Source: Shewanella metallivivens
GTDB taxonomy: Bacteria > Pseudomonadota > Gammaproteobacteria > Enterobacterales > Shewanellaceae
NCBI RefSeq assembly: GCF_028750675.1
Contig: NZ_JAQQPZ010000003.1
Coordinates: 186,001-250,000 of the forward strand
Direction: 5' to 3'
DNA: 64,000 nt
Shown: positions 24,968-35,183 of the stretch, piece after piece
How the letters are laid out: every line of letters begins with the position of its first letter
Numbering within the stretch: the stretch's first letter is position 1
The notes under the pieces: generated by a model
Seen by the model: the letters and a program-made list of their open reading frames with translations, nothing else
What the model was told of the DNA's origin: nothing
Database searches by the model: none
Program-made: the position numbers and the translations under genes

Positions 24968-26593
24968 TTACTTAGCCTCAAAGGTGCCTGCTGGCACTAC
25001 GTCTTTAAAATACTGCTTTAAAAACTCACTAAAAGTGTCTTGGGGTTGCTGTTCAATCTTTTGTTGCTCAGCTAACGAGGCTTTGGCCTCATCTGCATAA
25101 CATTGCTCAGTTTCATCGCTAAGCGGGTAATGGTTCAAAAACTCATGATAATCTTTTGCTAATTGGTGAACCCAAACACTGTGATCGGTACCTTTAACAA
25201 CAACTTCATGAATCACACGACCTGACAAGGTTTTATCTGGTTCATCAATGGCTTCAGCCCAAGTATTTAGTGCAATTTGATATGCATGACTGTCTTCGCC
25301 GTCAAGTAATACCGCAAGGGTTGAAAGCTCAGCAAATAACTCATGCATCCACTCTTTTAAACCAATGGTTTGACCATCGCGTTGTAAAGTTAATCCCGGT
25401 TTGCGACCTTCAAGCACCACGGCTTTTAAGTTAGCAGCAATTTCAGCTTCGCCGGCTTCATCAGTGTCTTTTGACGGTGACAATAAGCAATGCAATAAAA
25501 ACAGGTCAAGAAAACGCACTTGGGTAGCATCAATGCCGACAGGACTAAAAGGGTTAACATCTAATGCTCGCACTTCGATGTATTCCACGCCAGCACGCGC
25601 TAATGCTTGCGAAGGCTTTTCGCCTGATTTAGTCACACGTTTTGCCCTAATTGGCGCATAAAATTCATTTTCGATTTGCAAAATATTGCTATTCAGTTGA
25701 CGGTAATCACCATCAACATTAACACCAATTTGGGCAAATTTTTTCGACGGCATTTTAATCGCAGCGCCCACACCTTCGAGGTATTCTGGTAATGAGTTAT
25801 AGCTGATATTTAAGGTGTCTTGTTCTTTGTTGGTATAGCCTAAATCACTCATGCGTAACGAGGTTGCATAAGGTAAATACAAAGTCCCTTTGCCGGTTTT
25901 TTCAAACTCAAAATCAACATCTTGATCTTTAATAAATGATCCACATAAGGCAGGTGATGATCCAAATAAATACGGTAACACCCACACTAAACGGCGATAG
26001 TTACGGATAAGTCCAAAATAAGACTCAGAGATAAAGTCTTCAAAAGTAATACTCTTGCTGCAGCAAGCATTGCCATTGCCGTTAGCCATTTTGTCATCAT
26101 ACAGGCGCTGCCATAACTCATTTGAAACCGAAAAATTAAAATGCACCCCAGCAATAATTTGCATTAAAGCGCCATAGCGGTGGGTTAACCCTGTACGATA
26201 TAGTGTTTTCATTTTACCGGTATTAGAGTTGCCATAACGCGCAACCGGAATATTGGCAACATCGCCGACATAACACGGCATGCTCACAGGCCACAGTTTT
26301 TGACCATTAAGATTGCGCACTGTGTAGGCATGAGTTTGGGTTAAGCCTTCAAGCAAATCATCGATACTGTGATTCACAGGGGTAATAAATTCAAGTAATG
26401 CTTCGCTGTAATCGGTGGTAATTCGCGGGTTAGTCAGGGCTGAGCCTAATGCTTTTGGGTGTTCGTCTTGAGCTAGATGACCGTTATCGTCAATACGCAA
26501 TGCTTCACGTTCAATACCACGTAACATGCCCAATAATGCCTCACGGCCTTGAGTATTGTTTAAGTGTTCGACTTTTTCATTGAAAGACTTCAA
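24968..26593 (-). CDS. gshA: Glutamate-cysteine ligase GshA
   Basis: GshA catalyses the ATP-dependent first step of glutathione synthesis, joining glutamate and cysteine. The 541-residue protein is the proteobacterial type: GIEREALRIDDNGHLAQDEHPKALGSALTNP near the N terminus, DYSEALLEFITP, MPCYV, AGVHFNFSVS and the YIEVRALDVNPFSPVGID segment near residues 340-360. The length is slightly above E. coli GshA (518). A lipoprotein gene follows with almost no gap. Confidence 0.97.
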   Translation of the reverse strand: MKSFNEKVEHLNNTQGREALLGMLRGIEREALRIDDNGHLAQDEHPKALGSALTNPRITTDYSEALLEFITPVNHSIDDLLEGLTQTHAYTVRNLNGQKLWPVSMPCYVGDVANIPVARYGNSNTGKMKTLYRTGLTHRYGALMQIIAGVHFNFSVSNELWQRLYDDKMANGNGNACCSKSITFEDFISESYFGLIRNYRRLVWVLPYLFGSSPALCGSFIKDQDVDFEFEKTGKGTLYLPYATSLRMSDLGYTNKEQDTLNISYNSLPEYLEGVGAAIKMPSKKFAQIGVNVDGDYRQLNSNILQIENEFYAPIRAKRVTKSGEKPSQALARAGVEYIEVRALDVNPFSPVGIDATQVRFLDLFLLHCLLSPSKDTDEAGEAEIAANLKAVVLEGRKPGLTLQRDGQTIGLKEWMHELFAELSTLAVLLDGEDSHAYQIALNTWAEAIDEPDKTLSGRVIHEVVVKGTDHSVWVHQLAKDYHEFLNHYPLSDETEQCYADEAKASLAEQQKIEQQPQDTFSEFLKQYFKDVVPAGTFEAK

Positions 26594-26959
26594 TTTACTA
26601 CTCTCTTTTTTGGATTCGCATTGCGAGTAAACAGCTAGACCTGATAATAAAGGATATTGTTACTAATTTCGCAAAAAATGTATCACTACGTCAGCGAAAC
26701 ATCACGCTAACGACATTAAATAAAAACGGCAACACGTTGCGGTTACCGTTCATAAGGTCTAACTCATTAACACTGTCGGTATAATGCAAAACTATCTAGC
26801 CTCGACTTACCCATTCAACGTAAATTCGACACCAATATAGTTTGATCTATTACATTAAAAAAGCCAGCTAACTTAGTAAGCTGGCTTAATTTTACAATAT
26901 GAGGTTAACACTGAGTTATTTCAAGTGCCAGTGTTAACCAAAGCGTATCAATTGTTCAA
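26594..26959. other. Intergenic region between gshA and the M16 protease gene
   Basis: No gene is seen. It holds the gshA promoter side (26594-26700) and the terminator of the M16 gene at 26857-26893. I see no further structure. Confidence 0.5.
26857..26894 (-). terminator. Terminator downstream of the M16 protease gene
   Basis: The hairpin AAGCCAGCT-aacttagta-AGCTGGCTT has an A-run on its plus-strand left side, which is a T-run on the minus strand. It lies about 65 bp past the stop of the protease gene. Confidence 0.8.
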
Positions 26960-29815
26960 CTACTCAGCAAGCGTTACTGTTTCAACCTGATACCCTAGCG
27001 CTTTTAAGTTAGGTTCTACACTGGTTTTATCACCCACAACCAAGATCACCATATCATCAATGTTTAATAACTGACTCGCAAGTTGATTTAACTCTTGAGC
27101 TGAAATGTTATTGACAATTTTATCTTGCTCCGCAGTAAAGTTTTTGTTGAGTTGATAACGTTGAATCATCCGTAAAAAGCCTGCTTTTTGATACGGTGTT
27201 TCATACTCAAGCGCTTGACCTTGGGCAATTGAGTTGCGCATAAAGGTCAGCTCATCATCTGTCATGCCTTTTGCCTGGTACTCGGTCAGCTCATTAACAA
27301 ACTCCATTAAGGCATCGGCGGTCACATCACTACGTACACTAGCGTAAGCCATAAACTCACCCGTGTCTTCAGCACCTACAAACATCGTGCGCGCCCCGTA
27401 GGTGTACCCTTTGTCTTCACGTAAGTTAAGGTTAATACGACTATTAAATGCACCACCTAATGGGTAGTTCATCAGGTATGCTTTAAAGTAATCGCCAGTG
27501 GCATCGTAGGCTAACGATGTTTTACCTATGGTTATTACAGATTGCGCCGCTCCCGGTTTATCAATCAAATAAACAGTGTTTTTAGGGTGCGTTGGCGATG
27601 CGGCTAATGGTGCAACTTGAGTCGCCTCTCCTTGCCATTGTGAAAATAATGACAATTTAGGCATTAACTGTTGTTGATTTAAATCAGAAACCACCACCAT
27701 TTGTGCATTACCTGCACGATATTGTTGTTGGTAAAATTGTTTTACATCCGCTAACGTTAGTGCAGACAATGACTTAACTGTGCCATTGCTGCTAACCCCC
27801 ATAGGACTGTTGGTGCCGTAAAGTAATGCTTTAAAGCCTGTGCTGGCAATGTAGTTAGGATCGGATAATTGGTGCTGTAATCCCTGGATAGCTTGTTGTT
27901 TAACGCGCTTAAAGTCAGCCTGTAAAAAACCTGGGCTGAATAAGCGCTCTTCCACCAACGCCAAGGTCGCATCGAGATTTTCAGTTAAACTCGATACTTT
28001 AATGTAGCTTTGAGAACTGCTCGCGCCAAAAGAAATACTTGAACCTAGCATGTCTAATGCACCAGCAAGCTCTTCACTGCTGCGTTTAAGGCTTGACTCG
28101 TTAAGCATTGACGCCGTTAAATCGGCAACACCGGCTTTATCTATTGAAGCTAAACGATGACCACCATCTAGGTATATTAATAGCTCGACAGTTGGCGTTT
28201 CGTTGCTTTCAGTGCCCATCACGCTGATGCCATTTTCAAGCTTAGCTTGCCAAAGTTGTGGCACAGTAAGCAACGGTGCAGCAGAAGATGTGGGCATTTT
28301 ACTGCGGTCAAAAGATGATTTAGCAAATGTGGTACCCGTTAATCCGGTAACCGCTTCTTGTGCTATCGGCATCACCTTAGGTGTAAAGTTGTCTTCATGA
28401 GCAATTAACTGTGTTTGCCCTTCAGGTACCACACTCATTACCACCATAGGTTTGTTTTTTATGTAGGTGTTAAATACCCGCATAACGTCAGCTTTGGTGA
28501 CGTTGGCATACCGAGCGAGATCTGATGCCACCATGTCTGGCTGCCCAAAAAAGGTTTGGTTGGCCGCTAATGTCGACACCTTCCCTTGCACACTTTGCAT
28601 GCCAAAAATGGTGTCGGCTTCAAACTGTACTTTCACTTTTTGTAAGTCGTCATCGGTCACACCGCGTTGCTCAAACTCAGCGATGGTCTGGTTGACTTTA
28701 GTTTCAATGTCAGCAAGGTTGCCTCCTTTTGCAGGATTGGCAACTGCATACAAGGACATCTGGCATGCAAGCTCTTGACATGGATGACTGACACCGGCTT
28801 GTACAGCAAAACCTTCTTTGACTAAATTTTTATAAATAAGCGATGTTTTGCCACCCCCTAAGATATTAGCCAATAAGTCGAGCGCGGCTTCATCTTTATG
28901 TTGTGCATATACGGTAGGGAAGCCGATATAAAGTAGCGGTAAATGGACTTTGTCTTCCATCGAAATATAACGCGTTTTGTCTAACGTGACTGCTGTTTTT
29001 ACATCGGGCTTAACGTCAGGGCCGCGTGGGATTTCGCCAAAGTATTGATTAACCCAGGCTAAGGTTTGGGCTTCGTCAAAGTCGCCACCAATGGTCAACG
29101 TTGCATTATTTGGCCCATACCAACGTTGGAAGAAATGCTTAACATCACTTGCGGTTGCACGGTCTAAATCTTCTGGCCAACCAATAACTGGCCACGAGTA
29201 AGGATGCCCAGCAGGATACAACGCTTGATTGAAACGTTCATTTAAACGGCCATATGGGCGGTTATCAATACGCTGAGCGCGTTCATTTTTCACCGTTTCT
29301 CGTTGTACTTCAAACTTTTTTTCGGTTAATGCGGGCAGTAAAAAGCCCATGCGATCAGACTCTAACCAGAGCATTTTTTCAAGCTGATTACTTGGTACGG
29401 TTTCAAAGTAGTTGGTGCGGTCAGTGTTTGTGGTGCCGTTAAGCGTACCGCCAGATTCTGTCACCACTTTAAAGTGTTCTTCATCTTCAACATGTTGTGA
29501 GCCTTGGAACATCATGTGCTCAAATAAATGGGCAAAACCACTGCGCCCAGCAAGTTCACGTGCAGAACCAACATGGTAAGTCACATCAACATGCACTAAC
29601 GGGTCTGATTTATCTTGATGTAAAATCACCGTTAAGCCATTAGCAAGTTGATACTTTTTATAGGGGATACTGACTTGATTTTCTACCTGGGCAACGGATT
29701 CAATTAAACTAACACCTTGAGGCAATGCAGCTACTTGTTGTACTTCGTGGGCACAGCCTGCCAATGCTGCACTAATGGCACTGGCCAACAACCATTTTTT
29801 TAAATGTAATTTCAA
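26960..29815 (-). CDS. M16 family zinc metallopeptidase, lipoprotein (pitrilysin-like)
   Basis: This 951-residue protease has a lipoprotein signal (SAISAALAGCAHE, Cys near 22). The first M16 unit has the inverted zinc motif HLFEHMMF (H-x-x-E-H, near residues 96-100) and the downstream Glu in RETVKNERAQR. The second unit (from about residue 520, PQLWQAKLENGISVMG) lacks HxxEH, as usual for the partner half. RINLNLREDKGYTYGARTMF is the conserved R/Y region. It should degrade peptides in the periplasm. It is monocistronic. Confidence 0.93.
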   Translation of the reverse strand: MKLHLKKWLLASAISAALAGCAHEVQQVAALPQGVSLIESVAQVENQVSIPYKKYQLANGLTVILHQDKSDPLVHVDVTYHVGSARELAGRSGFAHLFEHMMFQGSQHVEDEEHFKVVTESGGTLNGTTNTDRTNYFETVPSNQLEKMLWLESDRMGFLLPALTEKKFEVQRETVKNERAQRIDNRPYGRLNERFNQALYPAGHPYSWPVIGWPEDLDRATASDVKHFFQRWYGPNNATLTIGGDFDEAQTLAWVNQYFGEIPRGPDVKPDVKTAVTLDKTRYISMEDKVHLPLLYIGFPTVYAQHKDEAALDLLANILGGGKTSLIYKNLVKEGFAVQAGVSHPCQELACQMSLYAVANPAKGGNLADIETKVNQTIAEFEQRGVTDDDLQKVKVQFEADTIFGMQSVQGKVSTLAANQTFFGQPDMVASDLARYANVTKADVMRVFNTYIKNKPMVVMSVVPEGQTQLIAHEDNFTPKVMPIAQEAVTGLTGTTFAKSSFDRSKMPTSSAAPLLTVPQLWQAKLENGISVMGTESNETPTVELLIYLDGGHRLASIDKAGVADLTASMLNESSLKRSSEELAGALDMLGSSISFGASSSQSYIKVSSLTENLDATLALVEERLFSPGFLQADFKRVKQQAIQGLQHQLSDPNYIASTGFKALLYGTNSPMGVSSNGTVKSLSALTLADVKQFYQQQYRAGNAQMVVVSDLNQQQLMPKLSLFSQWQGEATQVAPLAASPTHPKNTVYLIDKPGAAQSVITIGKTSLAYDATGDYFKAYLMNYPLGGAFNSRINLNLREDKGYTYGARTMFVGAEDTGEFMAYASVRSDVTADALMEFVNELTEYQAKGMTDDELTFMRNSIAQGQALEYETPYQKAGFLRMIQRYQLNKNFTAEQDKIVNNISAQELNQLASQLLNIDDMVILVVGDKTSVEPNLKALGYQVETVTLAE

Positions 29816-29901
29816 AATCGAGTCTTCCTTTTAACAAAGCGTCTAACGCACAACGGATACGTTATGCATTAGCCGGTTAATTCTAGATTCATTTTATCTT
29901 G

Positions 29902-30324
29902 TCATACCGACATAAAGATGAAAACAATCACACTGTAACGTAATATTTTACCGACGAATATCAGTAATGTTGATGCCATCAGTGGCCACTTTAACCAGCC
30001 CGCAAGTAGGCATAACACATCACCAATTAATGGCAACCAGGAAAATAACAACGCCCAGATTCCGTAGCGCTCAACCCACCCTAAAGCGGTTTGATGAGAT
30101 TTGCTCTGAATGTCTTGTGGATTTTTTGCCAGCCGACCAGCACGTCCTAATCCATAACTGGTCATGGCACCTAAGGTGTTGCCTAGCGTGGCCATTAATA
30201 ATAGTTGCCACCACATAGAGGGCGCATCATTGAGTAACGCCACCAGCAGCACTTCTGAACCGCCTGGTAATAAAGTGGCTGCTAAAAAGGCGCCAGAGAA
30301 CATCATCCACAAATTTGTCATCAC
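29902..30324 (-). CDS. YqaA-like small membrane protein (DedA/VTT superfamily)
   Basis: The 140-residue protein has three to four hydrophobic segments and the family pattern SGAFLAATLLPGGSEVLLVALL at the N terminus. GNTLGAMTSYGLGR and RYGIWALLFSWLPLIGDVLCLLAGWLKWP follow. It belongs to the YqaA/SNARE-associated group. Relatives in DedA act in lipid or undecaprenyl-phosphate flipping, but YqaA itself is uncharacterised. Confidence 0.85.
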   Translation of the reverse strand: MMTNLWMMFSGAFLAATLLPGGSEVLLVALLNDAPSMWWQLLLMATLGNTLGAMTSYGLGRAGRLAKNPQDIQSKSHQTALGWVERYGIWALLFSWLPLIGDVLCLLAGWLKWPLMASTLLIFVGKILRYSVIVFIFMSV

Positions 30325-30630
30325 TTATTTTTATCTCGTAAAAAGAGTATGCGTTAACGAGCGATACCTTCGACCAACAAAAGCCGGTTTTGTTATTGAA
30401 ATAAGTTTAAAAACAGCAAAAAATTAAAGTTATAATAACAAATCCACTTATTCTTATAAGTTATAACAAAATAACGTTGTCTGCTATGAGTTCAGTTCAT
30501 ACAATGCGATTAATCTTTATTAACCTTATGCGGGATGACAGGACGTTTTACAACGCCTCGCCCCTCTATATTAGCCCATTTAAATGCTGACCACTTGGCA
30601 TAACACCGTGGGTTTACACTTGGAATTTAC
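30325..30630. other. Divergent promoter region between yqaA-like and the DAACS gene
   Basis: About 300 bp of AT-rich DNA contains no gene. It must hold promoters for both divergent genes. I saw no terminator or repeat. Confidence 0.4.
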
Positions 30631-31881
30631 ATGATATTGCAAACGCTCAATCGCATTCCGTTTTGGCAAAAAGTTATTGCTGGTTTTGTTTTAGGCACCT
30701 TAACCGGTATAGGGTTGGGTGAATCAGCCATTATATTAAAACCGCTTGGCGACTTGTTTATTAGTGCGATAAAAATGCTGGTCGCGCCGTTAGTCTTTTG
30801 TGCAATTGTGGTCAGCATTACCTCTCTAGGTTCACAATCAAACTTAAAAAGATTGAGCTTTAAAACGTTGGCCATGTTTATGTTTACGGGAACGGTTGCG
30901 TCGTTTATTGGCTTAACCATAGGCAGTCTTATCGACATGGGCGGTAACCTTGCGCTGGCCACATCTGAGGTGCGCGAACGCGATATTCCTGGGTTTGCCC
31001 AAGTGTTATTAAACATGATCCCAGTTAACCCATTTGCCTCATTGGCTGAGGGTAATGTGCTGCAAATTATTGTATTTGCTGCGTTGGTAGGCATTGCGAT
31101 TAATGCTGTAGGCGAAAAAGCCGTGGCATTAAAAAATACCATTGAAGCGGGCGCGGAAGTCATGTTCCAGTTAACGCGTATGGTACTTAAATTAACCCCT
31201 ATCGGTGTATTTGGTTTAATGGCTTGGGTGGTAGGCGAGTATGGCTTAAGCACACTTTTGCCGTTAGGTAAGTTTATTATGGCGATTTATATCGCTGCGC
31301 TTATTCACATTATTTTTGTTTACGGCGGCTTAGTCAAATTTGCTGCGGGTTTAAGCCCATTACAGTTTTTCCGCAAAGCCATGCCGGCGCAAGTGGTGGC
31401 GTTTAGTACCGCATCGAGTTTTGGTACTTTACCAGCCAGTACACGCTGCACTGAAGCTATGGGGGTGTCAAAGCGCTATAGCGCGTTTGTGTTGCCATTG
31501 GGTGCAACCATGAACATGGATGGATGTGGCGGTATCTACCCTGCCATTGCTGCAATATTTATTGCGCAAATTTATGGTATTCCATTAAATATGACCGACT
31601 ACATGCTCATTGCGGTAACCGCAACGGTGGCTTCTGTGGGGACAGCAGGTGTGCCTGGCAGCGCAATGGTAATGTTAACCGTTACATTAGGCGTAATTGG
31701 TTTACCCCTTGAAGGTATTGCTTTTATTGCGGCCATTGACCGTATTATTGATATGATCCGCACCGCGACGAATGTCACAGGCGATATGATGACGGCGGTT
31801 GTCATTGGCAAAAGCGAAGGTCAGTTAGATGTAGACCAGTTTTACGCAGATGAATCGACCGCGCCGCAAACTCAGTCATAA
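30631..31881 (+). CDS. Dicarboxylate/amino acid:cation symporter (DAACS family)
   Basis: This 416-residue inner-membrane transporter belongs to the glutamate/aspartate/dicarboxylate family (GltP/DctA type), which uses sodium or proton gradients. Landmarks are FWQKVIAGFVLGTLTGIGLGE, LVAPLVFCAIVVSI (TM3), FSTASSFGTLPASTRC (re-entrant hairpin HP1), LPLGATMNMDG (TM7, NMDG) and GTAGVPGSAMVMLTVTLG (HP2). RIIDMIRTATNVTGDMMTAVV is the TM8 substrate-binding helix. The exact substrate cannot be told. It converges with the porin gene. Confidence 0.92.
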   Translation: MILQTLNRIPFWQKVIAGFVLGTLTGIGLGESAIILKPLGDLFISAIKMLVAPLVFCAIVVSITSLGSQSNLKRLSFKTLAMFMFTGTVASFIGLTIGSLIDMGGNLALATSEVRERDIPGFAQVLLNMIPVNPFASLAEGNVLQIIVFAALVGIAINAVGEKAVALKNTIEAGAEVMFQLTRMVLKLTPIGVFGLMAWVVGEYGLSTLLPLGKFIMAIYIAALIHIIFVYGGLVKFAAGLSPLQFFRKAMPAQVVAFSTASSFGTLPASTRCTEAMGVSKRYSAFVLPLGATMNMDGCGGIYPAIAAIFIAQIYGIPLNMTDYMLIAVTATVASVGTAGVPGSAMVMLTVTLGVIGLPLEGIAFIAAIDRIIDMIRTATNVTGDMMTAVVIGKSEGQLDVDQFYADESTAPQTQS

Positions 31882-31905
31882 AATACGTGTGCGATACAAT
31901 CAACA

Positions 31906-31946
31906 AAAGCAAAAAAGCGAGCATCAATTGATGCTCGCTTTTTGTT
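31906..31946. terminator. Bidirectional terminator between the symporter and porin genes
   Basis: AAAAAGCGAGCATCA-at-TGATGCTCGCTTTTT is a near-perfect hairpin with A- and T-runs, shared by convergent genes. Confidence 0.9.
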
Positions 31947-31962
31947 ATAGGGCACTGATAAA

Positions 31963-33234
31963 TTAGAACTTAGCGTTTGCCCATAACCATACTTTATCTG
32001 CATCCACTTTACCGGCACCGGCATCACCCGCAGAATAAGCGGCATATTTAACACCAACAGTGTAATGCTTATCAATTGGTAAACTGAATACTAGATCGAT
32101 TTCGTCACCTAAATCGTTAACAGTGGCACTTGCGTCATCGGCTTCAAAATCGTGATAAACCACTGCCCATTTACCACCTAAAACACTGCCGCTGACTGAT
32201 ACATAAGTATCTGCCAATCCTTGTGCTGGTGTTGCCAAGAATTGATCTGCCCAACCATTAAATGCATGCAAGGTCGCTAATGGCGTAGAAAATCCATATT
32301 CGCCGTCGTCAGAACCCAATAGCTCATAACCAAGCTTAACCGTTAAACCGCTAAAGCCTACACCGACTTCTGCAAGCATATAATCAGTAGAATATGATGT
32401 CGTTGCGGTATCTGTGTCTTGAGTTGCATAATCTACGGTATAAAGTAGTTTTACGTTATCAAAATCTTTGGCCCCCACAAAGCGAATACCATAGGTGTCA
32501 ATACCATTTTCTACGTTGGTATCTTCTTCAAGTAAGTAGCCATATGCACTTAGCTTACCTAAATCTAAATTGTAAGATGCATTAAACACGTGATCTTTTG
32601 AGTCAATGTCTTTTACTTCTGCAAAAATACGGTTACGTTTGTATATGTAGCCATAATCAACGCTAAAATCGTTAATAGCATATTGCATGGTCACAGCATC
32701 AAACGTTTGACGATCTTGACGCCAACCAACATGTCCAATGAAGCGCATGTTATCAAGAGCCATGACTTGACGACCCACTTTAGCTTTAAAGCCATTACGT
32801 TTATATTGCAAGAAAGCTTGGTCTAACTCAGTGGTTTCTGGATCAGCAATAACAGAGTAAGCAGCATTGTGACCAATAGCATCATTGTAGTCATTTACCC
32901 CGGCAACACTGCGAGAGTCTTCAAACTCAACTAACGCGCTTAATCCATCATACTCGGCCGTAGCAAACGTTAAACGAGTGCGTAAAGTCAACGCATCAGC
33001 ATCTTTTAACGCATTATCTTGTTCGACTGATTCATAACGTAAATTTAGGTCTATTTTTGCTGTGCCTTGGGTAATGGCATCTGCAACTGAATTAACATTG
33101 GTGTCAGCGGCATTTGCGCTGCCCATGGCTAATAATAATGAACAGGTTAATGCTGATAGAGTCGCTTTTTTAAAAGAGGTTAAATTTAAACAAGCTTTAC
33201 CCGCAACTTGACTAGCAAGCAGTTTATTCTTCAT
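31963..33234 (-). CDS. Outer membrane porin-like protein (alginate-export type) at the end of the nrt operon
   Basis: The 423-residue protein has a signal peptide (LTCSLLLAMGSANA, cleavage near residue 42). The mature protein is a beta-barrel with alternating Tyr/Phe strands (KIDLNLRYESVEQDNALKDADALTLRTRLTF, DQAFLQYKRNGFKAKVGRQ). It ends in the outer-membrane signature ...VWLWANAKF. It resembles the alginate-export/OprD-like family. It starts 61 bp after nrtD, so it may be co-transcribed and admit the transported anion; that is an inference. Confidence 0.82.
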   Translation of the reverse strand: MKNKLLASQVAGKACLNLTSFKKATLSALTCSLLLAMGSANAADTNVNSVADAITQGTAKIDLNLRYESVEQDNALKDADALTLRTRLTFATAEYDGLSALVEFEDSRSVAGVNDYNDAIGHNAAYSVIADPETTELDQAFLQYKRNGFKAKVGRQVMALDNMRFIGHVGWRQDRQTFDAVTMQYAINDFSVDYGYIYKRNRIFAEVKDIDSKDHVFNASYNLDLGKLSAYGYLLEEDTNVENGIDTYGIRFVGAKDFDNVKLLYTVDYATQDTDTATTSYSTDYMLAEVGVGFSGLTVKLGYELLGSDDGEYGFSTPLATLHAFNGWADQFLATPAQGLADTYVSVSGSVLGGKWAVVYHDFEADDASATVNDLGDEIDLVFSLPIDKHYTVGVKYAAYSAGDAGAGKVDADKVWLWANAKF

Positions 33235-33295
33235 CTTACATCCCTTGAATATTTGATTGTTACACGTTGTTGTGTGTACTTAAGTCGCTTGCAAG

Positions 33296-34168
33296 CTAAC
33301 CGTTATTAATGGTAACGACTTTGTTAATTTTTTGCCGTGACATATCTTGCATTTTATTTACTTGTTTAGTTTGAGGCAGTGGTTCAACCTTGCGCTGCTT
33401 TTCATACAGGAATTTAAGCACTTCAGAACGCAATCGGTTATATTCAGTATCTTGAGCTAAGGCCAAGCGGTTTCTGGGACGCTCAAGCTCTACAGATAAA
33501 ATATCACCCACGGTGGCTTCGGGGCCATTGGTCATCATGACAATTTTGTCTGACAACAATACGGCCTCATCGACGTCGTGGGTGATCATAATCACTGTGT
33601 TATTGAGCTGACTTTGGATCTCCATTAATGAATCTTGCATATGTGCTCGGGTGAGTGCATCAAGTGCGCCAAAGGGTTCATCCATTAATAGTACTTCTGG
33701 TTGCATGGCAAGCGCACGCGCAATACCGACACGCTGTTTCATACCGCCAGAGATTTCACCGGGGCGTTTGTGCATAGCATGATCCATGTGTACCAACTGC
33801 AAATTATGCTCAATCCATTGTTTCATTTCGATTTTATTCATTTTTCCAGCAAAAACCTGCTTTACCGCCAACTCAACGTTTTGATAGGCACTTAGCCAAG
33901 GCAATAATGAATGATTTTGAAACACCACCGCCCGCTCTGGCCCAGGGACTTTGACTTCAGTGTTTTTTAAAATCACTCCACCAGAACTGGCTTGATATAA
34001 CCCGGCGACAATATTTAATACGGTTGACTTACCGCAACCAGAGTGACCAATTAACGAGACAAACTCACCCTGGTTTATTTTCAAATTAACGTCTTTGAGG
34101 GCAGTAAATGCTCCCTTAGGTGTTGGAAAAACCATATCAACACCACTGATATCTAAAAATGTACTCAT
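33296..34168 (-). CDS. nrtD: Nitrate/oxyanion ABC transporter ATP-binding protein (NrtD-like)
   Basis: This 290-residue ATPase powers the ABC importer. Walker A is GHSGCGKST (residues 42-50), the Q-loop is FQNHSLLPW, the signature is [15 protein letters not shown] and Walker B is [12 protein letters not shown], followed by the switch MITHDVDEA. It belongs to the nitrate/sulfonate/bicarbonate (NrtCD/SsuB/TauB) group. It lies 10 bp after the permease gene. The Lys-rich extension at the C terminus (from about residue 260) is longer than in SsuB. Confidence 0.9.
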   Translation of the reverse strand: MSTFLDISGVDMVFPTPKGAFTALKDVNLKINQGEFVSLIGHSGCGKSTVLNIVAGLYQASSGGVILKNTEVKVPGPERAVVFQNHSLLPWLSAYQNVELAVKQVFAGKMNKIEMKQWIEHNLQLVHMDHAMHKRPGEISGGMKQRVGIARALAMQPEVLLMDEPFGALDALTRAHMQDSLMEIQSQLNNTVIMITHDVDEAVLLSDKIVMMTNGPEATVGDILSVELERPRNRLALAQDTEYNRLRSEVLKFLYEKQRKVEPLPQTKQVNKMQDMSRQKINKVVTINNG

Positions 34169-34178
34169 TGTGTTTTCC

Positions 34179-35162
34179 TTATTGGTCCCAAGAAACCCAG
34201 CGTTGTAATGCTAAAATGCCTCGGTCAAGTAAAAAGCCAATAAAGCCAATCACCACGACGGCTGCCATAATGCGCGCTAATGAGTCAGAACTACCATTTT
34301 GAAACTCATCCCAAACAAACTTACCTAACCCTGGGTTTTGAGCTAACATTTCGGCGGCAATCAATACCATCCAGGCCACACCCAGCGATAAACGCATTCC
34401 GGTAAAAATCATCGGAATGGACGCCGGTAACACAATTTTTTGCACATGGGTGATGGCCGACAATCGCAGTACTTTACTGACATTAATTAAGTCGCTGTCG
34501 ATACTCGACACCCCAATCGCGGTATTGATAATCATCGGCCACACGCTACATAAGGTGACGGTCAACATCGAGTTAATAAATGATTTTGATACTATAGGAT
34601 CTGGCGACACATACACCGCACTCACTACCATAGTGACCAAAGGCAACCAGGCTAGCGGTGATACCGGTTTAAAGATTTGAATAATGGGGTTGATTGCCGC
34701 TTGTAAGCTGCGGCTTAGTCCCATCCAAATACCTAAGGGGATAGCGATAACCGCAGCCAATATAAAGCCACTCATCACTGTCACTAAACTCGTGACAATC
34801 TGATCCCAAAAGGTTTCTTTACCGGTGTAGCCTCGAATTTTTGCTTCATAACTTGGATCTTTTGCCAGCCGAGCCGCATTACGTGTTTCTTGGCGCTCAA
34901 AAAATGCCTGTGCTTTTTCGCGCTCGTTAACATGTTCTTGATATAAATTTTCAAACTGTGTCACTACCGCAACCGGTCCAGGAAACTGACCCAAAGACGT
35001 TTCGATGCTATTAGCTGTCACTGTCCATACGCTTAAAAATATGGCAATACCAATAAACGGTAGCAAGATCACTTTACTGAGTTCAGCCATTTTCACCATC
35101 ACTCTTGCCATCCAGCCCCGTTCCATTAAGCGATTATGTGTCATCGACGTTAGACTATTCAT
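34179..35162 (-). CDS. nrtB: Nitrate/oxyanion ABC transporter permease (NrtB-like)
   Basis: This 327-residue membrane protein is the channel of the importer. It has about six membrane segments (such as VILLPFIGIAIFLSVWTVTA). The cytoplasmic EAA loop is VSKVLRLSAITHVQKIVLPASIPMIFTGMRLSLGVAWMVLIAAEML. An insertion with many Arg/Glu residues (HVNEREKAQAFFERQETRNAARLAKDPSYEAK) lies between the first segments, as seen in NrtB-type permeases of proteobacteria. It follows nrtA by 21 bp. Confidence 0.9.
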   Translation of the reverse strand: MNSLTSMTHNRLMERGWMARVMVKMAELSKVILLPFIGIAIFLSVWTVTANSIETSLGQFPGPVAVVTQFENLYQEHVNEREKAQAFFERQETRNAARLAKDPSYEAKIRGYTGKETFWDQIVTSLVTVMSGFILAAVIAIPLGIWMGLSRSLQAAINPIIQIFKPVSPLAWLPLVTMVVSAVYVSPDPIVSKSFINSMLTVTLCSVWPMIINTAIGVSSIDSDLINVSKVLRLSAITHVQKIVLPASIPMIFTGMRLSLGVAWMVLIAAEMLAQNPGLGKFVWDEFQNGSSDSLARIMAAVVVIGFIGFLLDRGILALQRWVSWDQ

Positions 35163-35183
35163 GCCAGACTCCTTAGGCGTGTA